Origin: an uncultured Clostridia bacterium
GTDB lineage: Bacteria; Bacillota; Clostridia; Oscillospirales; Ruminococcaceae
Assembly: GCA_945829235.1 (NCBI GenBank)
Contig: CALZUA010000009.1
Coordinates: 1-64,000, forward strand
DNA: 64,000 nucleotides
Reading direction: 5' to 3'
Translations under genes and position numbers: made by a program
The notes under the pieces: generated by a model
What the model saw: the letters and a program-made list of their open reading frames with translations, nothing else
Database searches by the model: none
What the model was told of the DNA's origin: nothing
In this document: piece after piece, positions 39,953 to 49,253 of the stretch
Numbering within the stretch: position 1 is the first letter of the stretch
How the letters are laid out: the number at the start of each line of letters is the position of its first letter

Positions 39953-40327
39953 ATGAAAAAGTCGGTCAAATCAATCGCGGCAGTTTTTGTTGTTGTCGTG
40001 CTCTGTCTTGGGTTGCTTGCGGGCTGCGCGGACAGCAGCACAAGCCCTGTCGGAATTTGGAAAATATCAGGCGCACAAACGCTTGGAATGGACGTTCCTC
40101 TTGATAAGAATGGCTACCACGAACAAATTACGATTACCCTTAACGCGGACGGAACAGTAACCACGTTCGGGGAAAAAGTCGGCACTTGGACGCATAAAGG
40201 GAGCGCTCTCACCATTGTTGAAAACGGAATAACGCTGAATTGCGAGTATAACGGCTCAAGCTTCGTTACAGTTATTGGAGGTGTAACAACGACCTACTCC
40301 CGCACCGATTCGCCTTACCCGTATTAA
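39953..40327 (+). CDS. Small lipoprotein (tandem copy 1)
   Basis: 124 residues. Signal peptide with lipobox GLLAGC (Cys25), then a domain with VGIWKISG, ITLNADGTVTTFGEKVGTW and a terminal ttYSRTD, resembling lipocalin-like secreted domains. It starts at an ATG behind CGAGGTGAATTT. A paralogue follows 166 nt downstream with nearly the same signal peptide. Function unknown; ligand binding at the cell surface is possible. Confidence 0.75.
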   Translation: MKKSVKSIAAVFVVVVLCLGLLAGCADSSTSPVGIWKISGAQTLGMDVPLDKNGYHEQITITLNADGTVTTFGEKVGTWTHKGSALTIVENGITLNCEYNGSSFVTVIGGVTTTYSRTDSPYPY

Positions 40328-40414
40328 CGGCAGGAATATTTTGCCGAATTTTTCGTGAAAAATCACGCTTATTTGGTGATTATTGACAAAATTTTACCGG
40401 AAAAGCAGTTTCGC

Positions 40415-40443
40415 TTGACAAACAGATTTCACAGTAGTATAAT
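40415..40443 (+). promoter_or_regulatory. Promoter of lipoprotein 2
   Basis: Perfect TTGACA-17-TATAAT (40415-40420, 40438-40443). Upstream ATTTGGTGATTATTGACAAA mirrors the sequence before copy 1, so promoter regions were duplicated with the genes. Confidence 0.85.
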
Positions 40444-40493
40444 AAAATGGGTTTATTTGTTAACCCGAAAATATTTTTTTATGAGGTGAATTT

Positions 40494-40844
40494 ATGAAAA
40501 AGACACTCAAGTCAATAGCGGCGATTTTGGTTGTATTTACACTTTGCTTAGGTCTGCTTGCAGGCTGCAGCTCCGACCCGATTGTCGGAAAATGGGTAAA
40601 TGCTCAGGGCGGCTATATAGTTCTTAACGCGGACAGCTCTTGCGAGGTTGTTAACAATGGCGTTTCCACAGCCGGCTCCGGCGCAAAGGTTACCTGGGAA
40701 CACTCCGGCGACAAGCTGATTATTAAAATCGGCGTTGATGGTTTGGATTTTAGCGTTCCTATGGAAATGAAAATCAAGAGTTTAGAGGGCGACAAGCTGG
40801 TTCTTGAATCGGCAGGCGTTGAGCAGACCTTCACAAGGTCCTGA
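40494..40844 (+). CDS. Small lipoprotein (tandem copy 2)
   Basis: 116 residues. Signal peptide and lipobox GLLAGCSS almost identical to copy 1; the mature part has IVGKWVNAQGGYIVLNADSSCEV, KVTWEHSGDKLIIKI and QTFTRS, the same G-x-W ... LNADG ... W pattern as copy 1 but otherwise diverged. A strong terminator follows. Function unknown. Confidence 0.75.
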   Translation: MKKTLKSIAAILVVFTLCLGLLAGCSSDPIVGKWVNAQGGYIVLNADSSCEVVNNGVSTAGSGAKVTWEHSGDKLIIKIGVDGLDFSVPMEMKIKSLEGDKLVLESAGVEQTFTRS

Positions 40845-40858
40845 TAACTACATAAAAG

Positions 40859-40884
40859 TTCCCGCTTTTTGCGGGAATTTTTTT
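40859..40884 (+). terminator. Terminator after lipoprotein 2
   Basis: TTCCCGC/GCGGGAA stem, five-T loop, then seven T. Confidence 0.88.
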
Positions 40885-40903
40885 GCTTTTTTTCTTTATT
40901 AAA

Positions 40904-40932
40904 TTGACTTTTTCTTAATAATGTGTTATAAT
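40904..40932 (+). promoter_or_regulatory. leuS promoter
   Basis: TTGACT (40904-40909), 17-nt spacer, perfect TATAAT (40927-40932), 39 nt before the ATG. There is no room for a T-box leader. Confidence 0.8.
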
Positions 40933-40971
40933 CAATTTGTATGATATTTTCTATGAAAGGAATTTCAAACT

Positions 40972-43401
40972 ATGAAATACGATTTTAAAGCCGTTGAAAG
41001 CAAATGGCAGAAATACTGGGAGGAACACCGCACCTTCCACACCGAAAACGACTACACCAAGCCGAAATATTACGCGCTGGTTGAGTTTCCGTACCCCTCG
41101 GGCAACGGTCTGCACGTCGGTCACCCGCGCCCCTACACCGCGATGGATATCGTGTCGCGCAAGCGCCGTATGCAGGGCTACAACGTCCTCTTCCCGATGG
41201 GCTGGGACGCGTTCGGTCTGCCCACGGAAAACTTTGCTATCAAAAATAAAATTCACCCCGCTATCGTCACCGAGCGCAACATAAACCGTTTCCGCAATCA
41301 GCTCAAGGCTCTCGGTCTTTCGTTTGACTGGGAACGCGAGGTCAACACAACCGACCCGAATTATTTCAAGTGGACGCAGTGGATTTTCCTCAAGCTGTTC
41401 AACGCGGGACTTGCCTACAAAAAGGAAATGAGCGTTAACTGGTGTACCTCCTGCAAGGTTGTTCTCGCGAACGAGGAGGTTGTAAACGGTACTTGCGAGC
41501 GTTGCGGCGGCGAGGTTATTCACAAGGTCAAGAACCAGTGGATGCTCAAAATCACCGACTACGCGCAGAAGCTCCTCGATGACCTCGACAGCGTGGATTA
41601 TTTCGAGAAAATCAAGACCGCGCAGGTAAACTGGATTGGTCGCTCAACCGGTGCAGAGGTTAATTTCTCAACAACCGCAGGCGATGTCCTCACCGTTTAC
41701 ACAACCCGCCCCGATACCCTTTTCGGCGCAACTTATATGGTTATCTCACCCGAACACCCGCTTATCGAAAAATGGGCTGACGAGAATAAGCTCGCGAATA
41801 TTGAAGCAATCCGCGCTTATCAAGCGGAAGCGGCAAGAAAGTCCGATTTCGACCGCACCGAGATGAACAAGGACAAGACCGGCGTTAAGCTCGAGGGCGT
41901 ACTCGCGGTTAACCCCGTAAACAACACACAAATCCCGATTTTCATCTCCGATTACGTTCTGATGAGCTACGGCACGGGTGCAATTATGGCTGTTCCCGCA
42001 CACGATACCCGTGACCACGAATTTGCCGAGAAATTCAACCTCCCGATTATCGAGGTTGTCAAGGGCGGCGAGGACGTTCAGAAAGAAGCCTTCACCGACT
42101 GCGCGACCGGAATTATGGTTAATTCGGGCTTTTTGGACGGGCTTTCCGTTGAGGACGCAAAGGTAAAAATCAAGGAGTGGCTCACCGAAAAGGGCTTAGG
42201 TCACGAAAAGGTTAACTACAAGCTCCGCGACTGGGTGTTCTCCCGTCAGAGATATTGGGGCGAGCCTATTCCCGTGGTTTACTGCGAAAAGTGCGGTTGG
42301 GTCGGACTGCCCGAGAGCGAATTGCCGCTGAAATTGCCCGATGTCGAGAGCTATATGCCCACTGACAACGGCGAAAGCCCGCTGTCCACTCTCGAGAGCT
42401 TCATCAACACGACTTGCCCGAAGTGCGGCGGCGCAGCAAAGCGTGAAACCGATACAATGCCGCAGTGGGCTGGCTCGAGCTGGTACTTCCTCCGCTACAC
42501 AGACCCCACCAACGACAAGGAGCTTGCCTCCAAGGAAGCGCTCAACTACTGGCTTCCCGTTGACTGGTACAACGGCGGTATGGAGCACACCACGCTCCAC
42601 CTTTTGTACAGCCGTTTCTGGCACAAGTTTCTGTACGATGAGGGCGTTGTTCCGTGCAAAGAGCCGTATGCAAAGCGCACCTCTCACGGTATGATTTTGG
42701 GCATTGACCCCGAGAACCCCGGAAAGTTCTGCAAAATGTCCAAGTCCAAGGGCAACGTTATCAATCCCGATGAGGTTATCGACGAATACGGTGCGGACAC
42801 AATGCGTCTGTACGAGATGTTTGTCGGTGATTTCGAGAAAGCCGCTCCGTGGCAGGAAAACGGTATCAAGGGCTGCAAGCGTTTCCTCGAGAGAATTTGG
42901 AATATGTCCGAAAACCTCAAGGACGGCGACGAGTACAGCGACGCGCTCCGCTCGGCAATGCACAAAACCGTCAAGAAGGTTACCGAGGACATCGAAACGC
43001 TGAAGTTCAACACCGCGATTGCCGCGATGATGGGACTGCTCAACGCCGCCGAAGAAGCCGGCGGCTTCAACAGAGCCGAATTCAAGACGCTCCTCATTAT
43101 CCTCAACCCGTTTGCTCCGCATATCACAGAGGAGCTGTTTGAAACGCTCGGCTTCGGTATCCTCAACGAGCAGAAGTGGGCTGAATACGACGAGAGCCTT
43201 TGCGCGGACTCCACGGTTGAAATTGTCGTTCAGATTAACGGCAAGCTCAAAGGACGCTTCAACGCTCCCGCAGGCAGCGACAAGGACGCGCTGATTAAGC
43301 TCGCGCTTGAACAGGACGATGTGAAGAAGCTCGTTGACGGAAAGACGATTGTAAAGCAAATCGCTGTTCCCGACAAGCTGGTTAATATCGTTGTAAAGTA
43401 A
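40972..43401 (+). CDS. leuS: Leucyl-tRNA synthetase
   Basis: 809 residues, class I synthetase. HIGH-type motif [17 protein letters not shown] (about 40-56), zinc-knuckle [14 protein letters not shown] ... CERCGG, editing domain, second cysteine pair [28 protein letters not shown] motif [10 protein letters not shown]. The length is typical. It is a single-gene unit with its own promoter and a hairpin downstream. Confidence 0.98.
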   Translation: MKYDFKAVESKWQKYWEEHRTFHTENDYTKPKYYALVEFPYPSGNGLHVGHPRPYTAMDIVSRKRRMQGYNVLFPMGWDAFGLPTENFAIKNKIHPAIVTERNINRFRNQLKALGLSFDWEREVNTTDPNYFKWTQWIFLKLFNAGLAYKKEMSVNWCTSCKVVLANEEVVNGTCERCGGEVIHKVKNQWMLKITDYAQKLLDDLDSVDYFEKIKTAQVNWIGRSTGAEVNFSTTAGDVLTVYTTRPDTLFGATYMVISPEHPLIEKWADENKLANIEAIRAYQAEAARKSDFDRTEMNKDKTGVKLEGVLAVNPVNNTQIPIFISDYVLMSYGTGAIMAVPAHDTRDHEFAEKFNLPIIEVVKGGEDVQKEAFTDCATGIMVNSGFLDGLSVEDAKVKIKEWLTEKGLGHEKVNYKLRDWVFSRQRYWGEPIPVVYCEKCGWVGLPESELPLKLPDVESYMPTDNGESPLSTLESFINTTCPKCGGAAKRETDTMPQWAGSSWYFLRYTDPTNDKELASKEALNYWLPVDWYNGGMEHTTLHLLYSRFWHKFLYDEGVVPCKEPYAKRTSHGMILGIDPENPGKFCKMSKSKGNVINPDEVIDEYGADTMRLYEMFVGDFEKAAPWQENGIKGCKRFLERIWNMSENLKDGDEYSDALRSAMHKTVKKVTEDIETLKFNTAIAAMMGLLNAAEEAGGFNRAEFKTLLIILNPFAPHITEELFETLGFGILNEQKWAEYDESLCADSTVEIVVQINGKLKGRFNAPAGSDKDALIKLALEQDDVKKLVDGKTIVKQIAVPDKLVNIVVK

Positions 43402-43407
43402 GATTTA

Positions 43408-43441
43408 AAGCCGCTTTTGATAGGTCAATCAAAGGCGGCTT
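43408..43441 (+). terminator. Hairpin after leuS
   Basis: Thirteen-base stem AAGCCGCTTTTGA/TCAAAGGCGGCTT with one G-T pair, but no T tract; a weak terminator or processing hairpin. Confidence 0.5.
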
Positions 43442-43463
43442 ATCTGTTAAGTGAGGGAAAACG

Positions 43464-43724
43464 TTGAATTATCGAGTAGTCAAGGTTGACGAGAAAAACA
43501 AAACTTGCGAAATCGAGTACAACGGGAATACTTATTTTTTAAGATACGATTATTATATGGGGCGGTTTTACTGCCGCGATGATGAGGATAACAAGTATTT
43601 TTTCCCCGATATCGCGGGCGGCGGAATGATTGCTCGGGTGCTCAAATACAAAACCTTTTCCGAACAGGTCAACTCTCGGGAGTTTATGTTGGCATTTACA
43701 ACCGAAATGGTGCGCTCCGGATAA
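43464..43724 (+). CDS. Hypothetical protein, 86 aa
   Basis: TTG start behind GTGAGGGA. It is a small, charged, aromatic-rich protein (MNYRVVKVDEKNKTCEIEYN ... YYMGRFYCRDDEDNKYFFPDIA). No transmembrane segment and no recognised family. It lies between leuS and a terminator, so it may be co-transcribed with leuS by read-through. Confidence 0.6.
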   Translation: MNYRVVKVDEKNKTCEIEYNGNTYFLRYDYYMGRFYCRDDEDNKYFFPDIAGGGMIARVLKYKTFSEQVNSREFMLAFTTEMVRSG

Positions 43725-43782
43725 TTTTGCAAACCTGATTATCGCTGAAATCTGCCGCGTGAATTATTATCGGCAAAACAAA

Positions 43783-43810
43783 GCCTCCGTTTTCGCGGAG
43801 GCTCATTTTG
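43783..43810 (+). terminator. Terminator after the 86-aa gene
   Basis: GCCTCCG/CGGAGGC stem with a 6-nt loop (43783-43802), then TCATTTTG. Confidence 0.6.
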
Positions 43811-43821
43811 TTCAACCACAC

Positions 43822-43849
43822 AAAAACCGCTCCCGAAAAGAGAGCGGTT
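43822..43849 (-). terminator. Terminator of the cellobiose phosphorylase gene
   Basis: Minus strand: AACCGCTC/GAGCGGTT stem followed by TTTTG, 15 nt past the stop. Confidence 0.75.
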
Positions 43850-43863
43850 CTGTTTTGTCTGAA

Positions 43864-46338
43864 TTAGCCGAGAGTTACGACAACATCGTGAACTCCGCCG
43901 TTCTGTACGGGAATTACGTTGCCCGCAACTTCATTTCCGTCAACAGTCATCGACTTGACGCCCTTGCAAACGTGGTTCGGGTTCTTAACGGTGATGTTGT
44001 AGGTTGCGCCGCGATACTGACGGGAAACGGTCATTCCGTCCCACTCGTGAGGAATGGACGGGTCAATCTTCAGTCCGTCAAAGTCAGCCGCGATACCGAG
44101 AATGTACTGCGAAATCGCAACCATATTCCAAGCAGCTGTACCGGTGAGCCAGCTGTTCTTGCCCTGACCGAAGTGGTTTCCGGGCTTTCCGATATCAGCA
44201 CCCGCGTCCTTACCGCCTATCATCTGACCGTAAACATAAGGCTCGGTCTTGTGGATATCGGAGGTCTCCTCGGTGAATGCCGGAGCAATCTCGGAGTAGT
44301 ACTTGAACGCCTGGTCGCCCTCGCCCGCGTAAGCCGCAGCGCAGATAATCCAAGCATTGTTATGTGTGAAGATACCCGCGTTCTCCTTGTATCCGCCGGG
44401 ATAGGTGGAAATTTCGCCGTACTGAACATAATACTTGGTGTATGCGGGGTTGTTGAGAACAAGACCAAACTGAGTGTTGAGTCTTTCATCGATAGCCTTG
44501 AGCGTCTTCTTGGAAGCCTCCGCATCGATGTCGGACATAATCGCGAAGCCCTGCGGCTCTATGAAAATCTGACCTTCCTCGCACTCCTTGGAGCCCATCT
44601 TCTTGCCCTCTGCGTCATAAGCTCTGATGAACCAGTCGCCGTCCCAAGCGGACTCCATCATAGCCTTCTTCATCTTGTCAATCTCAGCCTGTGCCTTTGC
44701 CGCTTCATCGGTCTTGCCGAGGTGGTTGAGAATTTGAACGTAGTTCGGACCTGCGAAGGTGAAGAGAGCGCCGACAAATACCGACTCGGCAACCTTCGAG
44801 TAACCGCCCTCGTCCTTGAACTTGGGGTTGGTGTAGGTCTGGAAAGACTCGCCGGGAGTATCCGAGAAGCAGGAGAGGTTTATGCAGTCGTTCCAGTCTG
44901 CACGCATTGCGAGAGGCAGACCGTGAGGACCGAGATTGTTTACGATACGGTAGAAGGAAACCTTGAGGTGGTCAAGCATCGGCTGAGCGATGGACATATC
45001 GTTGTCATAGGGAACCATTTCGTCGAGAATTGTCCAGTCACCTGTTTCCTTGATGTAAGCGGAAACGGAGAGAATGAGCCACAGCGGGTCGTCCGAGAAG
45101 TCGCCGCCGATATCTGCGTTGCCCTTCTTGGTGAGAGGCTGATACTGGTGGTAGCAGCCGCCGTCCGGGAACTGCGTGGAAGCAATATCGATAATTCTCT
45201 CTCTTGCTCTGTCGGGAATTTGATGTACGAAGCCGAGAACGTCCTGATTGGAGTCACGGAAGCCCATTCCGCGTCCGATACCGCTCTCGAAGTAAGAAGC
45301 GGAGCGCGAGAGGTTGAACGTAACCATACACTGATACTGGTTCCAGATGTTAACCATACGGTTAACCTTGTCATCGGGTGTATCAACGTTGAGAATACCG
45401 AGGAGCTTATCCCATGTTTCTTTCAGCTCGGCAAGTCCGAGAGCAACCTTTTCGGGAGTGTTGAACTTCTCAATCATTGCGTTGGACTTAACCTTGTTGA
45501 TTGTCTTTCCGTCAGCTTCAAACTTTTCAGCAACGGGCATTTCAACATAACCAAGGATAAATACGAGAGTCTTGCTTTCGCCGGGTGCAAGGGTAATCTC
45601 CTTGTAGTGGGAAGCTATAGGCGACCAACCGTCAGCAAAGGAGTTGTTTGCCTTGCCGTCAAGAACAGCCTGCGGATTGTGGAAGCCGTTGTACAAGCCG
45701 ATGAAGCTGTCGCGGTCGGTGTCATAGCCGTCGATAGCGTCGTTTACGGTGTAGAACGCGAAGTGGTCGCGTCTGTCGCGGTACTCGGTCTTGTGGTAAA
45801 TTGTCGAGCCGACAACCTCAACACGTCCTGTCGAGAAGTTTCTCTGGAAGTTGGTGCAGTCGTCCTGCGCGTCCCAAAGGCACCACTCTGCGAAAGACCA
45901 CAGCTTGAAGGTCTTGGCTTCGCCGCTCTCGTTGGTGAGAACAAGCTGCTGAACCTCGCCGTCATAATTCTGCGGAACAAAGAAGGTTGCTTCAGCCTTA
46001 AGACCGTTCTTCTTGCCGGTGATGATGGTGTAGCCCATACCGTGACGGCACTCGTAGCTGTCGAGCTCGGTCTTAACAGGCGACCAGCCGGGATTCCAGA
46101 TAGTGTCGCCGTCCTTTATGTAGAAATATCTGCCGCCCATATCAATGGGCACGTTGTTATAACGATAGCGCGTTATTCTGCGCAAACGCGCGTCCTTGTA
46201 GAAGCAGTAACCGCCCGCCGTGTTGGAAATCAGCGAGAAAAATCCCTGAGTTCCGAGATAGTTTATCCACGGATAAGGCGTGCGCGGGGAGGTGATGACG
46301 TATTCCTTAGCGGCGTCATCAAAATGTCCGAATTTCAT
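43864..46338 (-). CDS. GH94 cellobiose phosphorylase
   Basis: 824 residues, close to known cellobiose phosphorylases. N-terminal super-sandwich domain and (alpha/alpha)6 barrel with [14 protein letters not shown] (about 354-366), [29 protein letters not shown], the catalytic-acid region RADWNDCIN (about 479-487), and [22 protein letters not shown]. It splits intracellular cellobiose with phosphate to glucose 1-phosphate and glucose, saving ATP. No signal peptide. No transporter is adjacent. Cellodextrin or N,N'-diacetylchitobiose activity is less likely but cannot be excluded. Confidence 0.9.
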   Translation of the reverse strand: MKFGHFDDAAKEYVITSPRTPYPWINYLGTQGFFSLISNTAGGYCFYKDARLRRITRYRYNNVPIDMGGRYFYIKDGDTIWNPGWSPVKTELDSYECRHGMGYTIITGKKNGLKAEATFFVPQNYDGEVQQLVLTNESGEAKTFKLWSFAEWCLWDAQDDCTNFQRNFSTGRVEVVGSTIYHKTEYRDRRDHFAFYTVNDAIDGYDTDRDSFIGLYNGFHNPQAVLDGKANNSFADGWSPIASHYKEITLAPGESKTLVFILGYVEMPVAEKFEADGKTINKVKSNAMIEKFNTPEKVALGLAELKETWDKLLGILNVDTPDDKVNRMVNIWNQYQCMVTFNLSRSASYFESGIGRGMGFRDSNQDVLGFVHQIPDRARERIIDIASTQFPDGGCYHQYQPLTKKGNADIGGDFSDDPLWLILSVSAYIKETGDWTILDEMVPYDNDMSIAQPMLDHLKVSFYRIVNNLGPHGLPLAMRADWNDCINLSCFSDTPGESFQTYTNPKFKDEGGYSKVAESVFVGALFTFAGPNYVQILNHLGKTDEAAKAQAEIDKMKKAMMESAWDGDWFIRAYDAEGKKMGSKECEEGQIFIEPQGFAIMSDIDAEASKKTLKAIDERLNTQFGLVLNNPAYTKYYVQYGEISTYPGGYKENAGIFTHNNAWIICAAAYAGEGDQAFKYYSEIAPAFTEETSDIHKTEPYVYGQMIGGKDAGADIGKPGNHFGQGKNSWLTGTAAWNMVAISQYILGIAADFDGLKIDPSIPHEWDGMTVSRQYRGATYNITVKNPNHVCKGVKSMTVDGNEVAGNVIPVQNGGVHDVVVTLG

Positions 46339-46387
46339 TGGTTCATACCGTCCTTCCTTTTTTTGGGCATAAGATACCCTACTATAA

Positions 46388-46416
46388 ATTATACTCTATT
46401 TTGCCGATAAATACAA
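46388..46416 (-). promoter_or_regulatory. Possible promoter of the cellobiose phosphorylase gene
   Basis: Minus strand: perfect -10 TATAAT (46388-46393) with a weak -35 TTGTAT at 17-nt spacing. Confidence 0.4.
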
Positions 46417-46501
46417 GTCCTGTAAACGTTTCACCGGAATTACATTTCAAACAAATTTTTCTCTCGTTTTATGTTGATTTTGACGAAAATTTACTTTTGG
46501 G

Positions 46502-46530
46502 TTGTCCGAACGCTTTTAATATGGTATAAT
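46502..46530 (+). promoter_or_regulatory. tgt promoter
   Basis: TTGTCC (46502-46507), 17-nt spacer, perfect TATAAT (46525-46530), 47 nt before the ATG. Confidence 0.65.
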
Positions 46531-46577
46531 AAACGCAGTGCTTTGCGATAAAATTGATATAGATTAAAGGAGAAATT

Positions 46578-47714
46578 ATGTTTGAACTGATAAAAACCGA
46601 AAAACTCGCGCGGCGCGGTGTTTTGCACACGGTACACGGCGATATCGAAACACCGTTTTTTATGAACGTCGGAACAGCCGCGGCAATCAAAGGCGCGGTT
46701 TCCAGCATCGACCTCCGCGGCATCAAAACCCAAGTTGAGCTTTGCAACACCTATCACCTTCATCTGCGCCCCGGCGAGGACGTTGTATATAAAATGGGCG
46801 GTCTGCAAAAATTTATGAACTGGGACAAGCCCGTTCTCACGGATTCCGGCGGATTTCAGGTATTTTCTCTTGCCAAGCTGCGTAAAATTAAGGAAGAGGG
46901 CGTGTATTTCGCTTCGCACATCGACGGCAGACGGCTTTTCATCGGTCCCGAGGAGAGTATGCAAATTCAGTCAAAGCTCGCTTCGACTATTGCGATGGCG
47001 TTTGACGAGTGCATCGAAAATCCCGCTCCCGTTGACTATGTGAAAAAATCCGTTGAACGCACAACACGCTGGCTTGAACGCTGTAAAGTTGAAATGGAAC
47101 GGCTGAACTCGCTTGACGAAACGATTAACAAAAAACAGCTCCTGTTCGCGATAAATCAAGGCGGAACGTATGACGATATCCGCATTGAGCATATGAAAAC
47201 AATTGCCGAGATGGACTTGGACGGGTACGCTGTCGGCGGGCTTGCGGTCGGAGAACCCGCCGAGGTTATGTACCATATCTTGGACGTGGTAATGCCTTAT
47301 GCGCCCGTCAACAAGCCGCATTATCTTATGGGTGTCGGCACTCCGTCAAACATCATCGAGGGCGTTCGCCGCGGTATCGATATGTTCGACTGCGTTATGC
47401 CCAGCCGAAATGCTCGCCACGCAACGCTTTTCACTTGGAAAGGTATCCTCCACGTCAAAAACGAAGCGTACAAAACCGATGACCGCCCGATTGACGAGGG
47501 GTGCGGCTGTCCTGCGTGCCGAAACCACTCGCGCGCGTATATCCGTCACCTTTTCAAGGCTGATGAACAGCTCGGCGGCAGACTTTGCGTTCTCCACAAC
47601 CTTTATTTCTACAACGAGCTTATGGAGAAAATCCGCGAGGCTCTCGACAACGGCTGTTTCGAAGAATTTGCAAACAAGTACACCAAGCTACTCGCACAAC
47701 CCGCGGACGAGTGA
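46578..47714 (+). CDS. tgt: tRNA-guanine transglycosylase
   Basis: 378 residues. It exchanges G34 for preQ1 in GUN-anticodon tRNAs during queuosine synthesis. Seen: LTDSGGFQVFSLAKL (catalytic/binding Asp), LFAINQGGTY, GYAVGGLAVGE, MFDCVMPSRNARH (nucleophile Asp), and the zinc site CGCPACRNH ... H. It starts with AAAGGAGAAATT ahead. queA and yajC are not adjacent in this window. Confidence 0.97.
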   Translation: MFELIKTEKLARRGVLHTVHGDIETPFFMNVGTAAAIKGAVSSIDLRGIKTQVELCNTYHLHLRPGEDVVYKMGGLQKFMNWDKPVLTDSGGFQVFSLAKLRKIKEEGVYFASHIDGRRLFIGPEESMQIQSKLASTIAMAFDECIENPAPVDYVKKSVERTTRWLERCKVEMERLNSLDETINKKQLLFAINQGGTYDDIRIEHMKTIAEMDLDGYAVGGLAVGEPAEVMYHILDVVMPYAPVNKPHYLMGVGTPSNIIEGVRRGIDMFDCVMPSRNARHATLFTWKGILHVKNEAYKTDDRPIDEGCGCPACRNHSRAYIRHLFKADEQLGGRLCVLHNLYFYNELMEKIREALDNGCFEEFANKYTKLLAQPADE

Positions 47715-47911
47715 TTTCGCAAAACCGCAGTTGTTGCCGCGCAAAAAGCGGTCGGTTTAACTACGTTTTAACAAATACCTCACGGCATTTCCATAAGATT
47801 GTGCCAAAGCGGTATTTCCCGAACAAAAAATTATGACGTAAAAACCAAGTCGTGCTTACTCAAAAATCGTAAGTCGGTATTTTTGCGATATTGCCGAACA
47901 AAGGTGGTTTT

Positions 47912-48472
47912 ATGTCGATTATCGAACTTTTCCTTGTTGCCGCGGGACTTTCCGCAGACGCATTTGCCGTTGCGCTCGCCGACGGCTTTAGCCTGAAACG
48001 CCGCAGAAAAGGCGCGCTTATCGCGTTTATGTTCGGGCTTTTTCAGGCGCTGATGCCGATTGCTGGGTTCTTTCTCGGGTGCGGGTTCGCGGGGCTGATT
48101 TCCGCGTTTGACCACTACATAGCGCTTACGGTGCTCGGGTTTATCGGCGGGAAAATGATTATCGAGAGCGTCCGCGAGCTTCGTGAACGCGACTGCGAGT
48201 GCGAAGTGAAAAGCCTGTCCTTCCCGACAATCCTCCTGCAAGCCGCCGCGACAAGTATTGACGCGCTGATGGTTGGCGTATCGTTCGCGGCAATCGGCGT
48301 GAAAATCGTTCCCGCCGCCGCTTTCATTGGTGCGGTAACCTTTGCAATTTCACTCGCGGGCGTTTTCGGCGGGAGAAAATTCGGGCTGCTGCTCGGCGCG
48401 AAAGCGGAGCTTTTCGGGGGAATTGTTCTCGTGATAATCGGCGTGAAAACGTTTTTGGAACACATTTTGTGA
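47912..48472 (+). CDS. mntP: MntP-type manganese efflux pump
   Basis: 186 residues from the ATG at 47912 (AAGGTGG ahead). Six membrane helices; the two repeated MntP signatures are visible, AAGLSADAFAVALADG in helix 1 and AAATSIDALMVGVSFA in the second half, with conserved Asp residues in the membrane. A Cys/Glu-rich loop RERDCECEVKSL separates the halves. The 197-nt leader after tgt shows no clear yybP-ykoY riboswitch. A HAD hydrolase gene follows after 10 nt. Confidence 0.92.
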   Translation: MSIIELFLVAAGLSADAFAVALADGFSLKRRRKGALIAFMFGLFQALMPIAGFFLGCGFAGLISAFDHYIALTVLGFIGGKMIIESVRELRERDCECEVKSLSFPTILLQAAATSIDALMVGVSFAAIGVKIVPAAAFIGAVTFAISLAGVFGGRKFGLLLGAKAELFGGIVLVIIGVKTFLEHIL

Positions 48473-48482
48473 GGGGATTTTT

Positions 48483-49130
48483 ATGATAAAAACCGCAATT
48501 TTTGACCTTGACGGAACTTTGCTCGACAGCACGGGAATGTGGGAAAATCTGGGAGAACGCTTTCTGAAATCGCTAGATATTGTGCCAAAAGACGGGCTTC
48601 GGGACGAGATTTGGGATAAGTCGCTCCCCGAGAGCGCGGCGTTTTTCAAGCGGGAGTACGCGCTCGCGCTGTCCGAGGGGGAAATTCTCGCGCGGCTGAA
48701 CGAGCTGTCCGAGAGCGTTTACACTAATGACGCGCCGCTCAAAAGCGGAGTGAAGCGGCTTCTCGGCTCGCTTCAAATGCTGGAGATAAAATGTGCGCTG
48801 GCAACCGCCGCAGACAAAAATCTCGCCGAAGCCGCTCTCGCGAGAACAGGCATTCTGGAGCACTTTTCGTGCATTTTCTCCTGCTCCGAGCACGGCGCGA
48901 AAACCTCGCCCGTTATCTTTCTGAAAGCCGCGGAGTTGCTCGGAACAAATCCCCGCGAAACCGTTGTGTTTGAGGACTCGCTCACGGCTGTTCAAACAGC
49001 GAAAAGTGCCGGTTTTATCACGGCGGCGGTGTTCGACAACAGCGAGAAAAAACCCGATTTACTGCGCGATGTCGCGGATTTTTACGGCGAAAATCTCGAT
49101 GAATTGCGAAAGCTGATTTTTCTTCGATAA
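48483..49130 (+). CDS. HAD-family phosphatase/phosphomutase-like hydrolase
   Basis: 215 residues. HAD motifs: FDLDGTLLDS (nucleophile Asp, residues 7-16), ALATAADKN (motif II position), Lys in AKTSPVIF and VVFEDSLTAVQTAKSAG (motif IV). The helical cap between motifs I and II places it with beta-phosphoglucomutase-like proteins. The substrate is unknown. It is probably co-transcribed with mntP. Confidence 0.87.
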   Translation: MIKTAIFDLDGTLLDSTGMWENLGERFLKSLDIVPKDGLRDEIWDKSLPESAAFFKREYALALSEGEILARLNELSESVYTNDAPLKSGVKRLLGSLQMLEIKCALATAADKNLAEAALARTGILEHFSCIFSCSEHGAKTSPVIFLKAAELLGTNPRETVVFEDSLTAVQTAKSAGFITAAVFDNSEKKPDLLRDVADFYGENLDELRKLIFLR

Positions 49131-49202
49131 ACAAAATTGCCCGAAAAATTCGCGCTTTTCGGGATTGTTTTTTGGAAACAGAATTGACGATAATTCAAAA
49201 CC

Positions 49203-49234
49203 AAAAAGCCGCTTCCAATACGGAAACGGCTTTT
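49203..49234. terminator. Bidirectional terminator between the HAD and rpsA genes
   Basis: AAAAGCCG-C-TTCC paired with GGAA-A-CGGCTTTT; T runs on both strands, between convergent genes. Confidence 0.8.
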
Positions 49235-49253
49235 CTTTTCAGTTAATTCGGAA

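Noticed and set aside
43630..46410. 926-codon plus-strand open frame
   Set aside because: It lies antisense to the GH94 phosphorylase, whose active-site motifs are intact; the open frame follows from the codon bias of the real gene.
47715..47911. Manganese riboswitch (yybP-ykoY) before mntP
   Set aside because: The characteristic conserved loops were not found in the leader.
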